Positions 20,380-29,055 of a stretch of 64,000 bases of DNA are shown here, piece after piece. Under the pieces are notes generated by a model. That model searched no databases, was not told the DNA's origin, and saw only the letters and a program-made list of their open reading frames with translations. A program made the translations under genes and the position numbers. The stretch lies in contig DDLV01000108.1 in assembly GCA_002340325.1 (NCBI GenBank), positions 1-64,000 on the forward strand, read 5' to 3'. The stretch comes from Glaciecola sp. UBA2563 (GTDB lineage Bacteria; Pseudomonadota; Gammaproteobacteria; Enterobacterales; Alteromonadaceae). Each line of letters starts with the position of its first letter. The stretch's first letter is position 1.

Positions 20380-20570
20380 GTGTGGTATCCTTGATAAAGA
20401 AATTATTATTTTTAATAGCGCTCTACACTATAGTTTAGCTTGAAACTCATTATTTTTCTAAGAAGAATTTTCCGATGTAGCGCCTTCTGAACCATACTAA
20501 TGAGCAATTTAGGCACGCATTATCAACAAACTTATGTGAAATGATTATTAATTGGTATCGAAAAAAACAC

Positions 20571-20602
20571 GAAAAAAAAGGCAAGCCACAGGGCTTGCCT
20601 TT
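20571..20602 (-). terminator. intrinsic terminator of the second OmpA-like gene
   Basis: AAAGGCAAGCC (20577-20587), loop ACAG, GGCTTGCCTTT (20592-20602), followed on the minus strand by a run of eight or more T. Confidence 0.92.
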
Positions 20603-20620
20603 ATCATAATCAACGGAAGA

Positions 20621-21811
20621 TTACTTCAATACGGCTTCTTTGATAACCGCAATAACCTTCGCTTCTATGCGTCTATTGTAGCCATGAGCCTCTTGCGTGT
20701 TATCTAAGAATTTCAAGCGAGTTTCGCCATAACCAACTGCAGTCAGGCGCGTTGCATCGATGCCGTATTCTTCAATTAGTAATGCTCTGACGTTCGTTGC
20801 TCTCTTTTCGGATAACCACTGATTGTATTCGTCAGTCCCAGGCGCGGACGTATGGCCTTGAATTTCAGCGACCGTTTCTGGATATTGTCGCATGAAGTCC
20901 ACAAATTCGCCAATGTCGAGCGCTCTTGGATTCTCAATCACACTGCTATTGTTCGCAAACAGGATTTCGAGCTTGATAGAAAGTTCTTTCTCTTCAAGTA
21001 ACGTGCAACCGACTTCGTTAACTCTGTTATTGCTGGGTGTGTCTGGACACTCATCAATAGAGTCCTCAACCCCATCGCCATCAGAGTCAGTGAAGGGGCA
21101 ACCAACTTCATTGACTTGCGTACCCGCTGGTGTATCGGGGCACTCGTCTTTTGCATTGACAACACCATCGCCATCCAAATCAGCGATGCATCCAGTTTCG
21201 TCAACTATCGCACCCTCCGGTGTGTCTGGACATCTATCCATTGCATCGGGTACGCCATCCCTATCAGCATCAGGGTCTTCAATAAATACTTGCCGCTTAT
21301 CAAATACATACGCCATACCAACTTTGGCATAAAACTCTCTGAAGCTCTCACCAAAATCATGCATAGCAGCAACTTCAGTTATCAGTCGCCAGTCCTCGGC
21401 AACATTCCAGTGTTTACCAACGCCGACCGCCCCCATAATGTAACTTTCGTCGATAATCTGCTCTCGTCCACCGCCAAACAAATAAAATTTGTCTTCAGGC
21501 ATAAAGTAGACGACGTCAGCACCTACTAACAAACCGTCATCTGCCAGTGTCGTGCGAATGTCTTGCGTGTCAATTAAGACTCTGCTCATTTCGAAACGCA
21601 GCGCCCATGATGGGTCGAAGCGAAAGCCCAGTTCAGCGCCAAATCCATGCCCATTATCAAGTCCACCAGTAGGCTCCGGTTTATCGGAGTCTGCATCGTA
21701 ATAATGTAAAAAACCTCCGGCCCATGTTCTGTATACGGTAATTTCTTTGGAGTAAGCGCCAAATGATTGTATGAAAGCTAGCATCGCAATTAGCAATGTT
21801 AATTTTTTCAT
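20621..21811 (-). CDS. OmpA-family outer-membrane protein with three TSP3 repeats
   Basis: 396 residues from the ATG at 21811, which follows AGAGGA at a good distance; 15 extra in-frame codons upstream would hide the signal peptide MKKLTLLIAMLAFIQSFGAY. Same plan as its downstream neighbour: barrel (strands include WAGGFLHYYDADSDKPEPTG and FGAELGFRFDPSWALRFEM), TSP3 linker, OmpA domain with VAEIQGHTSAPGTDEYNQWL. The linker holds three Ca2+-type repeats against four in the neighbour. Adjacent same-strand position and near-identical architecture indicate tandem duplication followed by divergence. Each copy has its own terminator, so the two can be expressed separately. Confidence 0.95.
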   Translation of the reverse strand: MKKLTLLIAMLAFIQSFGAYSKEITVYRTWAGGFLHYYDADSDKPEPTGGLDNGHGFGAELGFRFDPSWALRFEMSRVLIDTQDIRTTLADDGLLVGADVVYFMPEDKFYLFGGGREQIIDESYIMGAVGVGKHWNVAEDWRLITEVAAMHDFGESFREFYAKVGMAYVFDKRQVFIEDPDADRDGVPDAMDRCPDTPEGAIVDETGCIADLDGDGVVNAKDECPDTPAGTQVNEVGCPFTDSDGDGVEDSIDECPDTPSNNRVNEVGCTLLEEKELSIKLEILFANNSSVIENPRALDIGEFVDFMRQYPETVAEIQGHTSAPGTDEYNQWLSEKRATNVRALLIEEYGIDATRLTAVGYGETRLKFLDNTQEAHGYNRRIEAKVIAVIKEAVLK

Positions 21812-21933
21812 CAGTGTGTCCTCTCTTGCGGGAATCATTTTATTAGTTATTATCAAATTTTACTTTTATTAGGCCATTTTAGGATGGCTATTTTTATAAC
21901 TACGTATTTGTACTACTTCTTTGAACTTCCCTC

Positions 21934-22407
21934 TCAATTACTGCACCTGTGGCACGTGCCGTGCGCCTCTATCGTTTGCGTATTAATTTTAAACGCATGC
22001 AAAGCCGCTTGCGCCTCAAGACTATCACTGATTCCTTTCGAATGAATTTCTTTAACATCACCACACTTGTCGCATATCAAGAATTGCGCCATGTGAGCAC
22101 AATCGAAATGTTTGCAAGCTTTGTAAGTATTTGTTGAAGCGACTTTGTGCGCTAAGCCAACATTTAAAAAGAAGTCTAGCGCGCGATATACTGTTGGTGG
22201 TTTTGCATTGCTATCAATAAGCTTCAACTTGTCTAATAAGTCGTAGGCGCCAATGGAACCCTCTGCTTCTAACAACAGTCTGTAGATCTTTTGCCTAATA
22301 GGTGTAAACCGATTCCCTGTTTTTTTGCAATACAGCTGTGCTTTTATCAATAATTCCTTATGCTCTTGTATTTGCGTTTCTAATTGCAACGCTTCTACCT
22401 CATGCAT
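21934..22407 (-). CDS. zur: Fur-family regulator, probable zinc uptake regulator Zur
   Basis: 157 residues. N-terminal winged helix (about 20-95) with FTPIRQKIYRLLLEAEGSIG and PPTVYRALDFFLNVGLAHKV, then a dimerisation domain with the structural zinc pairs CDKC (Cys112, Cys115) and CHRC (Cys152, Cys155). The sequence is closer to Zur than to Fur: no HHDH-type iron motif, a CAHMAQFLICDKCG stretch and the C-terminal HGTCHRC. Zur represses zinc importers when zinc is ample. It is divergent from nudC, itself a zinc enzyme; a 12-bp palindrome lies 16 bases before its start. The Zur assignment is by motif, not by phylogeny. Confidence 0.85.
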   Translation of the reverse strand: MHEVEALQLETQIQEHKELLIKAQLYCKKTGNRFTPIRQKIYRLLLEAEGSIGAYDLLDKLKLIDSNAKPPTVYRALDFFLNVGLAHKVASTNTYKACKHFDCAHMAQFLICDKCGDVKEIHSKGISDSLEAQAALHAFKINTQTIEAHGTCHRCSN

Positions 22408-22422
22408 TACTCTTTATGCCCT

Positions 22423-22434
22423 TGATTATAATCA
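22423..22434. promoter_or_regulatory. palindrome between zur and nudC, candidate Fur-family operator
   Basis: TGATTATAATCA is a perfect 12-bp palindrome 16 bases upstream of the zur start and about 70 bases before nudC. Fur-family operators are AT-rich palindromes of this look, so autoregulation is possible. The match to a known Zur box is partial. Confidence 0.35.
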
Positions 22435-22504
22435 CTGCGTGTGTTGTGAACAAGTTATTAAATTTTTACCCTATCAATGTAAACCGATATTATAGTGAAG
22501 CAAA

Positions 22505-23296
22505 ATGAAATTCATATTATCAGAAGGTATGTTTTTGATACCAATCGCATTTGATATCTCAAATGCCGAGGAATTTTGGCACAGTGATGTTATTGGATTT
22601 CTCGATAACGTTGAGCATACCGTGATTAATTTTATCGCCTCAGATGGCAATAAGCATCAGCTATATGATGTCAAATGTGGGTGTTTTGATACAACCAAAT
22701 TTAATCAAGTATCCTTGCGTGAACTTCTGTTTATCGTCCCTGAAATCGCTTTAGACCAGGCCGCAAAGTCATGGCAATACGCAGAGTTTCTCAGGACACA
22801 TCAGTTCTGTGGCTGCTGTGGTTCAAAAACTAAGGCGGTAACTGAAGAAATGGCGACACAGTGTACAAACTGCGGACATAAAGTCTACCCTCGTGTAAGT
22901 CCATGTATTATTGTAAGTATAAGAAAAGGAAGTGAAATTCTTCTCGCGCAAGGGGTAAGACAGCGCAGCGCTGGCTTCTATTCAACACTTGCTGGTTTCG
23001 TAGAGAGCGCCGAAACGCTCGAACAGGCCGTTCACAGAGAGGTCTTTGAAGAAGTTGGTATCAAAATCAAAAACTTGCGCTATTCGGGGAGTCAACCTTG
23101 GCCGTTTCCACACTCTATCATGTGCGGCTTTATGGCAGACTACCAAAGTGGTACATTAAATCCTGACAAAACAGAGATATTGCATGCCGATTGGTTTACT
23201 ATAAACAACTTGCCTAAGACCGCACCAGGTGTCTCTATTGCCAGTAAACTTATCGAGCAGACTATCGATGAAATAAAGAAGTATTCGGCAGGCTAG
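22505..23296 (+). CDS. nudC: NAD+ diphosphatase / RNA decapping hydrolase NudC
   Basis: 263 residues. Cleaves NAD(H) to NMN(H) and AMP, and removes NAD caps from RNA 5' ends. A four-Cys zinc ribbon (Cys102, Cys105, Cys120, Cys123) precedes the Nudix domain, whose box begins GFVESAETLEQAVHREVFEE (164-183). The NADH-specific array SQPWPFPHS (196-204) follows, which separates NudC from other Nudix enzymes. Length matches E. coli NudC (257). Divergent from zur and followed by hemE after 62 bases on the same strand. Confidence 0.96.
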   Translation: MKFILSEGMFLIPIAFDISNAEEFWHSDVIGFLDNVEHTVINFIASDGNKHQLYDVKCGCFDTTKFNQVSLRELLFIVPEIALDQAAKSWQYAEFLRTHQFCGCCGSKTKAVTEEMATQCTNCGHKVYPRVSPCIIVSIRKGSEILLAQGVRQRSAGFYSTLAGFVESAETLEQAVHREVFEEVGIKIKNLRYSGSQPWPFPHSIMCGFMADYQSGTLNPDKTEILHADWFTINNLPKTAPGVSIASKLIEQTIDEIKKYSAG

Positions 23297-23358
23297 ATTC
23301 ACTTTTGTATCGTTTGGCTCGTAAACTAAGATTCACCTTTTTCACTTATGAGTAGTAG

Positions 23359-24423
23359 ATGACTGAATTAAAGAATGATAGGTATATTCGCGCGTTATTA
23401 AAGCAACCCGTTGACGTCACACCGGTTTGGATGATGCGCCAAGCGGGCCGGTACTTGCCTGAGTATCGAGAATTGCGCAAAGAAGCAGGCAGTTTTATGG
23501 ACCTCTGCACGAATCCTGAACTCGCTTGTGAAGTAACATTGCAGCCATTGCGCAGGTTTCCCTTAGATGCAGCCATTCTATTTTCAGATATTCTGACTAT
23601 TCCAGATGCCATGGGATTAGGATTGTATTTTGAGCAAGGTGAAGGCCCAAAATTCAATAAAGTTATCGCAAGTAAAGATGATGTCGATAATCTGCCAGTT
23701 CCAGACCCTGAATTATCATTAACCTATGTGATGGATGCTGTCAGAACCATAAGAAAAGCACTTAAAGGGAGCGTACCCCTTATTGGTTTTTCTGGCAGTC
23801 CATGGACACTGGCAACATATATGGTCGAGGGTGGTTCGAGTAAAGCGTTTACGAAAATAAAGAAAATGATGTATGCAGAACCGAAAACTCTGCATGCACT
23901 TTTAGATAAATTGGCGGATGCTGTTGTTCTGTATTTAAATGCGCAAATTGCAGCGGGCGCTCAGGCCGTGATGGTATTTGATACTTGGGGTGGCGTGCTT
24001 TGTCCGAGAGATTATAAGTTATTTTCCTTGCAATATATGCATAAGATTGTCGATGGGCTAAAGCGTACATATGATGGAAAAACCATTCCAGTAACGTTGT
24101 TCACAAAAAATGGCGGGATGTGGTTGGAAGACATTGCCAAAACGGGCTGCGATGCATTAGGCTTGGATTGGACAATCGATATCGCCGACGCGAGAAAGAG
24201 AGTCGGTGATAATGTTGCCCTTCAGGGTAACATGGACCCTTCTATGCTATATGCAGACAAGGCAAGGATAGAAGAAGAGGTCAGCACGATTCTAGCCGGA
24301 TTTGGCGATGGCTCAGGGCATGTATTTAACCTTGGTCATGGTATTCATCTTGATGTCCCTCACGAGAATGCTGGCGTTTTTGTCAATGCTGTTCACCAGT
24401 TGAGTAAACAGTACCACACTTAG
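23359..24423 (+). CDS. hemE: uroporphyrinogen decarboxylase
   Basis: 354 residues, the normal length. Converts uroporphyrinogen III to coproporphyrinogen III in haem synthesis. The two family signatures are present: near the N-terminus [19 protein letters not shown], with the two active-site Arg, and further on [20 protein letters not shown]. The tail with [19 protein letters not shown] is also typical. hemH, a later enzyme of the same pathway, is 13 kb away in this window. No terminator seen in the 22 bases before the convergent queG. Confidence 0.98.
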   Translation: MTELKNDRYIRALLKQPVDVTPVWMMRQAGRYLPEYRELRKEAGSFMDLCTNPELACEVTLQPLRRFPLDAAILFSDILTIPDAMGLGLYFEQGEGPKFNKVIASKDDVDNLPVPDPELSLTYVMDAVRTIRKALKGSVPLIGFSGSPWTLATYMVEGGSSKAFTKIKKMMYAEPKTLHALLDKLADAVVLYLNAQIAAGAQAVMVFDTWGGVLCPRDYKLFSLQYMHKIVDGLKRTYDGKTIPVTLFTKNGGMWLEDIAKTGCDALGLDWTIDIADARKRVGDNVALQGNMDPSMLYADKARIEEEVSTILAGFGDGSGHVFNLGHGIHLDVPHENAGVFVNAVHQLSKQYHT

Positions 24424-24445
24424 TTATTGTGGATCTGTGGCGTCG

Positions 24446-25597
24446 TTAGGTTTGCGCCTTACGGATACTTCTGCATAAACGTTTCGTTTGTCGATTCTCC
24501 GTGTCAGGTGTTGACTCCTTTGCCGTCTGTTGTTGAATTGCCCATGCAAAGTGTTCTTTCAATATGTCATTAGTCTCTGTGTGAAGCGCGTTCTCTAATG
24601 CATAAAGAATCTCCGCGTCAAATGGTGCATTTCCCATTGCAACGGACAAATTTCGACGCCATTTAATGTAACCGATACGCCTTATTGGCGAGCCTTGTAA
24701 GAACGTTAAGAATTCCTTTTCACTCCATCTAAATAGTGAAGTGAGATAGGCTGATTTTAATTGATAGTTATTATCAAAGGCACTTTCGCTTGTTGTTGGT
24801 ATCTGCTGATTAACAGGACAAACTAGCTGGCAGTCATCGCAGCCATATATTCGATTACCCATAGCCTGTCGAAATTCAAGTGGTATTACGCCATCGTATT
24901 CGATGGTCAGGTACGAAATACATCGATTAGCATCCACCGTATAAGGCGCTACAATCGCTCTTGTTGGGCATATCGTTATGCACGCTGTGCAACTGCCGCA
25001 CCCGTCTTTAATAGGAGCGTCTACGGACAACGGTAAGTTAATAAATAACTCCCCGAGAAAGTACCAAGAACCACTTTCGTTGTTTAATGATAGTGAGTGT
25101 TTGCCCGTCCAGCCTAATCCTGATTGCTCGGCAAATGCATGCTCTAACACCGGCCCCGAATCAACGAAAGGGCGAAATGAAACACTTGCAACTTCCTCTT
25201 GAATTTTCTCACCTAATTGCCTTAAGCGCTTTCGCATAAGTTTGTGGTAATCCTTGCCCAGCGCATAGCGACTCACATACGCTGAAGATGGGTTGTCCAA
25301 GTTATCTGCAAATTCAGCATCAGGCGGCAAATATCGCATGCCGACGCTAATTATTCGAAGTGTTCCTGGAACGAGCAAATCAGGCTTTAGTCTGAAGTCC
25401 ATATTGCGATCAAAGAATGCCATTTGACCTTGATAGCCCTTAGATAGCCACTTTTGCAAAAATTCTCCGTGCCGACCAATGTCCAACTCGCTGATTCCAA
25501 AGTGTTGAAAGCCTAGCGATTTTGACCATGCCTTGATATCTTTGCGAAGTTGAATTAAATCGAGTGTAGGGATTAAGGACATATCTTTATGTTGCAT
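24446..25597 (-). CDS. queG: epoxyqueuosine reductase
   Basis: 383 residues from the ATG at 25597. Performs the last step of tRNA queuosine synthesis, reducing epoxyqueuosine with a cobalamin cofactor and two 4Fe-4S clusters. Cluster ligands: Cys200, 203, 206 and 210 in CGSCTACITICP, and Cys253, 256 and 260 in GCDDCQLVCP. The catalytic Asp lies in FVDSGPVLEHAFAEQ (Asp146). A short HEAT-like C-terminal part follows. A second ATG at 25582 is equally good as start; with the first, the 5' end overlaps the divergent nnr by nine bases. Neither start has a strong ribosome site. Convergent with hemE. Confidence 0.95.
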   Translation of the reverse strand: MQHKDMSLIPTLDLIQLRKDIKAWSKSLGFQHFGISELDIGRHGEFLQKWLSKGYQGQMAFFDRNMDFRLKPDLLVPGTLRIISVGMRYLPPDAEFADNLDNPSSAYVSRYALGKDYHKLMRKRLRQLGEKIQEEVASVSFRPFVDSGPVLEHAFAEQSGLGWTGKHSLSLNNESGSWYFLGELFINLPLSVDAPIKDGCGSCTACITICPTRAIVAPYTVDANRCISYLTIEYDGVIPLEFRQAMGNRIYGCDDCQLVCPVNQQIPTTSESAFDNNYQLKSAYLTSLFRWSEKEFLTFLQGSPIRRIGYIKWRRNLSVAMGNAPFDAEILYALENALHTETNDILKEHFAWAIQQQTAKESTPDTENRQTKRLCRSIRKAQT

Positions 25598-27088
25598 AAA
25601 ATAAACGCACCAAGCTTAACACAAAAACTATATCGTGCAGACCAGGTTCGCACGCATGAACAAACTGCTGCAAAAGAGCTTGGCCTTGAGATGTATAGTT
25701 TAATGCAAAGAGCGGGTAAGGCAGTATTTGAAGAGTGTTTAAACCTCATCCCCAATGTTGATAATTACCTCATAGTTGTCGGGGTCGGCAATAATGCTGG
25801 TGACGGTTATGTCGCAGCCCTGCAAGCAAAGTTAGCCGGAAAAAATGTCACTTTATGCGCAATTGAGCCAGATCGAGAAGTACAAGGCGATGTGGCGCGT
25901 GCACGGCATGATTGGGAAGCGAATGGCGGACACGTTAAACCTTTTACACTCGACCATTTAAAAAAAACCGATATCGTCATCGATGCGCTCTTGGGGACTG
26001 GGATTAAAGGGACGATTAGGAGCGAGTTTGCCATTGTTATCGATGCAATAAACGCCGCCAGTATTCCCGTATTGAGTATTGACGTACCAAGTGGTCTTGA
26101 CGCAGATACCGGCGAATCTTTGGGGCGCTGCATTGAGGCTGACGTGACAGTAACCTTTATTGGCGTGAAAATGGGATTAACAACGGGGGCCGGCAAGCAG
26201 TCATGCGGCAAATTAATTTACAACGATCTTGGCGTTGGAAAGACATTTACAAAACATGCGAGAAGCGATGCCAATGCCTTGGATCTCGCGCATTTTAATG
26301 GTCTTCCACCACGCCGCATAAATAGCCATAAAGGCAGTTACGGAAGGCTACTGTGCATTGGCGGTAATCTTGGTATGTCAGGGGCCATAAGGTTAACAGC
26401 AGAGGCTGCTTTGCGCACGGGTACTGGCTTGGTCAAAGTATTTTGTCATGAAGAAAGTAAGACACAAGTTTGTTCGGGGCGGCCAGAATTAATGGTTATT
26501 TGTGAGGGACTTGAAGAAGCGCTGGAATGGGCAACGTGCATTGCCATCGGTCCGGGCTTAGGGCGAAATGAATGGAGTAATGCAGTTTTTGATAAAGTAA
26601 TGGAATACTGCCAAAAGCATCCAAAGTCGGTTGTCATTGACGCTGATGCATTAAATCTTAAAGCCGTTAACACAAGTTTTGTGGCATTGCCGAATTGTGT
26701 CCTAACACCCCATACCGGCGAAGCGTCAAGGTTGTTGAATGTCAGCATTGATGAGGTTGAGGCTAATCGTTTTAATTATGCAAGACAATGTGCAGAGCGC
26801 TATGACGCGGTTTGTGTATTAAAGGGAGCCGGCACTATTGTCGATAATCAAAAAACATCGTGGGTTTGCCGGCACGGCAATCCCGGAATGGCAACTGCCG
26901 GCATGGGTGATGTATTGACGGGTGTTATTTCTTCGTTGATGTCGCAAGGAATCGATAAAGACATTGCATGTCAATTTGGCGTTTCTATCCACGCCAAGGC
27001 AGGGGATATGGTTGCCGAAAAGTATGGACAGCGAGGCATGCTGGCGAGTGATTTGTTTGAAAACTTGCGAATATTGGTAAATAAGTAG
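25589..27088 (+). CDS. nnr: bifunctional NAD(P)H-hydrate epimerase and dehydratase
   Basis: 499 residues, a fused repair enzyme. The N-terminal half (about 10-215) is the epimerase with the nucleotide-binding stretch VVGVGNNAGDGYVAALQAKL; the C-terminal half (about 225-495) is the ADP-dependent dehydratase with SHKGSYGRLLCIGGNLGMSG and HGNPGMATAGMGDVLTGVI. Together they restore hydrated NADH and NADPH. Start ATG 25589 is supported by AAGGA at 25575-25579, which lies inside the coding region of the divergent queG, as must the promoter. It heads the conserved run leading through tsaE to hflC, though 166 bases separate it from tsaE. Confidence 0.97.
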   Translation: MLHKINAPSLTQKLYRADQVRTHEQTAAKELGLEMYSLMQRAGKAVFEECLNLIPNVDNYLIVVGVGNNAGDGYVAALQAKLAGKNVTLCAIEPDREVQGDVARARHDWEANGGHVKPFTLDHLKKTDIVIDALLGTGIKGTIRSEFAIVIDAINAASIPVLSIDVPSGLDADTGESLGRCIEADVTVTFIGVKMGLTTGAGKQSCGKLIYNDLGVGKTFTKHARSDANALDLAHFNGLPPRRINSHKGSYGRLLCIGGNLGMSGAIRLTAEAALRTGTGLVKVFCHEESKTQVCSGRPELMVICEGLEEALEWATCIAIGPGLGRNEWSNAVFDKVMEYCQKHPKSVVIDADALNLKAVNTSFVALPNCVLTPHTGEASRLLNVSIDEVEANRFNYARQCAERYDAVCVLKGAGTIVDNQKTSWVCRHGNPGMATAGMGDVLTGVISSLMSQGIDKDIACQFGVSIHAKAGDMVAEKYGQRGMLASDLFENLRILVNK

Positions 27089-27254
27089 TTTTTTAGCGTG
27101 GTATTCCACAGCGCATGCAAGTCATATGCTTTTAGTTTTCATCGCAGATATAATGCAACGTTAAAATGTGCATGATGTTTGCTAAACGACTGGATAGAGG
27201 ATGATCAATGACAAGTCATGTTCGTCAAAACAAAATTAAAAATAACTAAGATAA

Positions 27255-27719
27255 ATGCAGTTTGATATCACAAACGAGGATGACACTCAGGCACTAGCAC
27301 GAAAGTTCGCTGAATACTTTGCAGAGCTGGATGTTTGGGGTTTCGTAATTTTTTTGATTGGTGACTTGGGCGTAGGGAAAACAACGTTTTCGCGACATTT
27401 AATTCAGGCACTAGGACATATGGGCAGTGTAAAAAGTCCAACATACACATTGGTGGAGCCATATAAAATAGGTAATAAAAAAGTCTATCACTTTGATTTA
27501 TATAGACTAAGTGATCCTGAAGAGCTGGAGTTTATGGGGATTAGGGACTATTTTGAAGACAACTGTTTAAGTTTGGTAGAGTGGCCTGAAAAAGGTGTTG
27601 AATTACTACCACAATGGGATGTCAAAGTTGAAATAAACGTACAAAATTATGTTAGGACACTCGTTGTTTCCACTGGAACAGACAGGGGTAAAGCGATTGG
27701 AATATCATTGAAACAATGA
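27255..27719 (+). CDS. tsaE: tRNA threonylcarbamoyladenosine biosynthesis ATPase TsaE
   Basis: 154 residues. P-loop GDLGVGKT (36-43), then [15 protein letters not shown] and the acidic motif [19 protein letters not shown] followed by SLVEWPEKG, all signatures of TsaE (YjeE). It energises the TsaB-TsaD complex that makes t6A37 on ANN-decoding tRNAs and is essential in most bacteria. amiB follows after four bases. Confidence 0.97.
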   Translation: MQFDITNEDDTQALARKFAEYFAELDVWGFVIFLIGDLGVGKTTFSRHLIQALGHMGSVKSPTYTLVEPYKIGNKKVYHFDLYRLSDPEELEFMGIRDYFEDNCLSLVEWPEKGVELLPQWDVKVEINVQNYVRTLVVSTGTDRGKAIGISLKQ

Positions 27720-27723
27720 ATTA

Positions 27724-29055
27724 ATGAAGATGTTTTTCAAGAACTGGTTTTACAAATTTGATTTTGTTGCTTTTGTTTTGCTTATCAGTAATCAAGTATT
27801 TGCTGGCAACATTATTGACAGTCGGTTTTCGCACACAGCAGACACCAGCAGATTCGTATTAGAACTGGAAACCGCGCCATCGTTTACCTATTTTTCGCTA
27901 AAAAATCCAAGAAGGCTAGTCATTGACCTCGTCGATGTAGATAAAGATTACAATTTCTCTGACTTATTACTAACAGGCAACTTGGTCAGTAGGATCAGGC
28001 ATAGCACGCCAAAGTCGCCAAAAGATACGAGGTTGGTGCTAGAACTTACCAAGAAGGTCAATGTTTCCATATTTCCGCTTGATAAAACGGATTCGTTTGA
28101 ACATCGTTTAATTGTCGAGGTTATTGACCCAGACCCGGTGCCCGTGCTTGCAAACAACGTTGGGCCCAATCGAGATCAAGACATTATCGTCGTTATTGAT
28201 GCAGGGCACGGTGGTAGTGATCCTGGGTCAGTAGGCCCCACTGGAACGCTTGAAAAACATGTTACTTTGTCTATTGCAAAGAAATTGCAAGACTTAATTG
28301 ATCGTGAATCAGGTCTGCGGACAGTGATGACGCGAACGGATGATTATTATGTACATCCAAATGACAGACCGAAGATAGCAGCGAGAGAGAATGCTGACTT
28401 GTTGGTATCAATCCATGCAGATGCATTCACCACACCTCAACCTAGAGGCGGTTCAGTCTGGGTGCTCTCTGAAGGGCGTGCCGACAGTGAATTAGGTCGT
28501 CTATTGGAGCAAACCGAACGCAGTTCGGCATTACTTGGGGCTGCCGCTGAAGTTATTGAAGATCGCGATACTGAACGATACTTTGCTGAGACTATTTTTA
28601 ATATGTCGATGGATTTATCTCGGGCATCAAGCTACGAATTAAGTAATCGACTGATTCGCGATATGAAAAAAGTCACCAAGATGCACAAGCGGAAACCACA
28701 AAGCGCGAGTCTTGCAGTACTTACAGCGCCAGAGACCCCTTCAATTTTGGTGGAAGTCGGATTTATTAGTAACCCTGAAGAGGAAAAGAATTTAAATTGG
28801 GCAGAGCACCGACAACGTTTGGCAGATGCAATGTTTAGCTCGATTGAAGCGTTTTTTCGAAAAACGCCCCCTGAAGGAACCTTATGGGCAAAGTTGAAAA
28901 AGGACCAACCATCACAGCATAAAGTCGCCGTCGGCGACTCCTTATCTTTATTAGCACAACGGTATGGTGTTACAATTAAACAAATCAAAAATGAAAACAA
29001 CCTGACCTCAGATGTTGTCATGGTAGGACAAGTACTCAAAATTCCTCGTGCCTGA
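27724..29055 (+). CDS. amiB: N-acetylmuramoyl-L-alanine amidase AmiB with LysM domain
   Basis: 443 residues. A signal peptide (about 1-27, cleavage near VFA-GN), an AMIN domain (about 30-130) that targets the septum, the zinc amidase domain Amidase_3 (about 155-380; VIDAGHGGSDPGSVG and LLVSIHADAF and VEVGFISNPEEE carry the metal and catalytic residues) and a C-terminal LysM motif (about 395-440, VAVGDSLSLLAQRYGVTI). It splits septal peptidoglycan in daughter-cell separation under EnvC-type control. The 3' end overlaps mutL by 8 bases. Confidence 0.97.
   Translation: MKMFFKNWFYKFDFVAFVLLISNQVFAGNIIDSRFSHTADTSRFVLELETAPSFTYFSLKNPRRLVIDLVDVDKDYNFSDLLLTGNLVSRIRHSTPKSPKDTRLVLELTKKVNVSIFPLDKTDSFEHRLIVEVIDPDPVPVLANNVGPNRDQDIIVVIDAGHGGSDPGSVGPTGTLEKHVTLSIAKKLQDLIDRESGLRTVMTRTDDYYVHPNDRPKIAARENADLLVSIHADAFTTPQPRGGSVWVLSEGRADSELGRLLEQTERSSALLGAAAEVIEDRDTERYFAETIFNMSMDLSRASSYELSNRLIRDMKKVTKMHKRKPQSASLAVLTAPETPSILVEVGFISNPEEEKNLNWAEHRQRLADAMFSSIEAFFRKTPPEGTLWAKLKKDQPSQHKVAVGDSLSLLAQRYGVTIKQIKNENNLTSDVVMVGQVLKIPRA

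Noticed and set aside
19099..21811. Recent gene conversion between the two OmpA copies
   Set aside because: The proteins differ throughout, including the OmpA domain, so no recent exchange can be claimed by eye.
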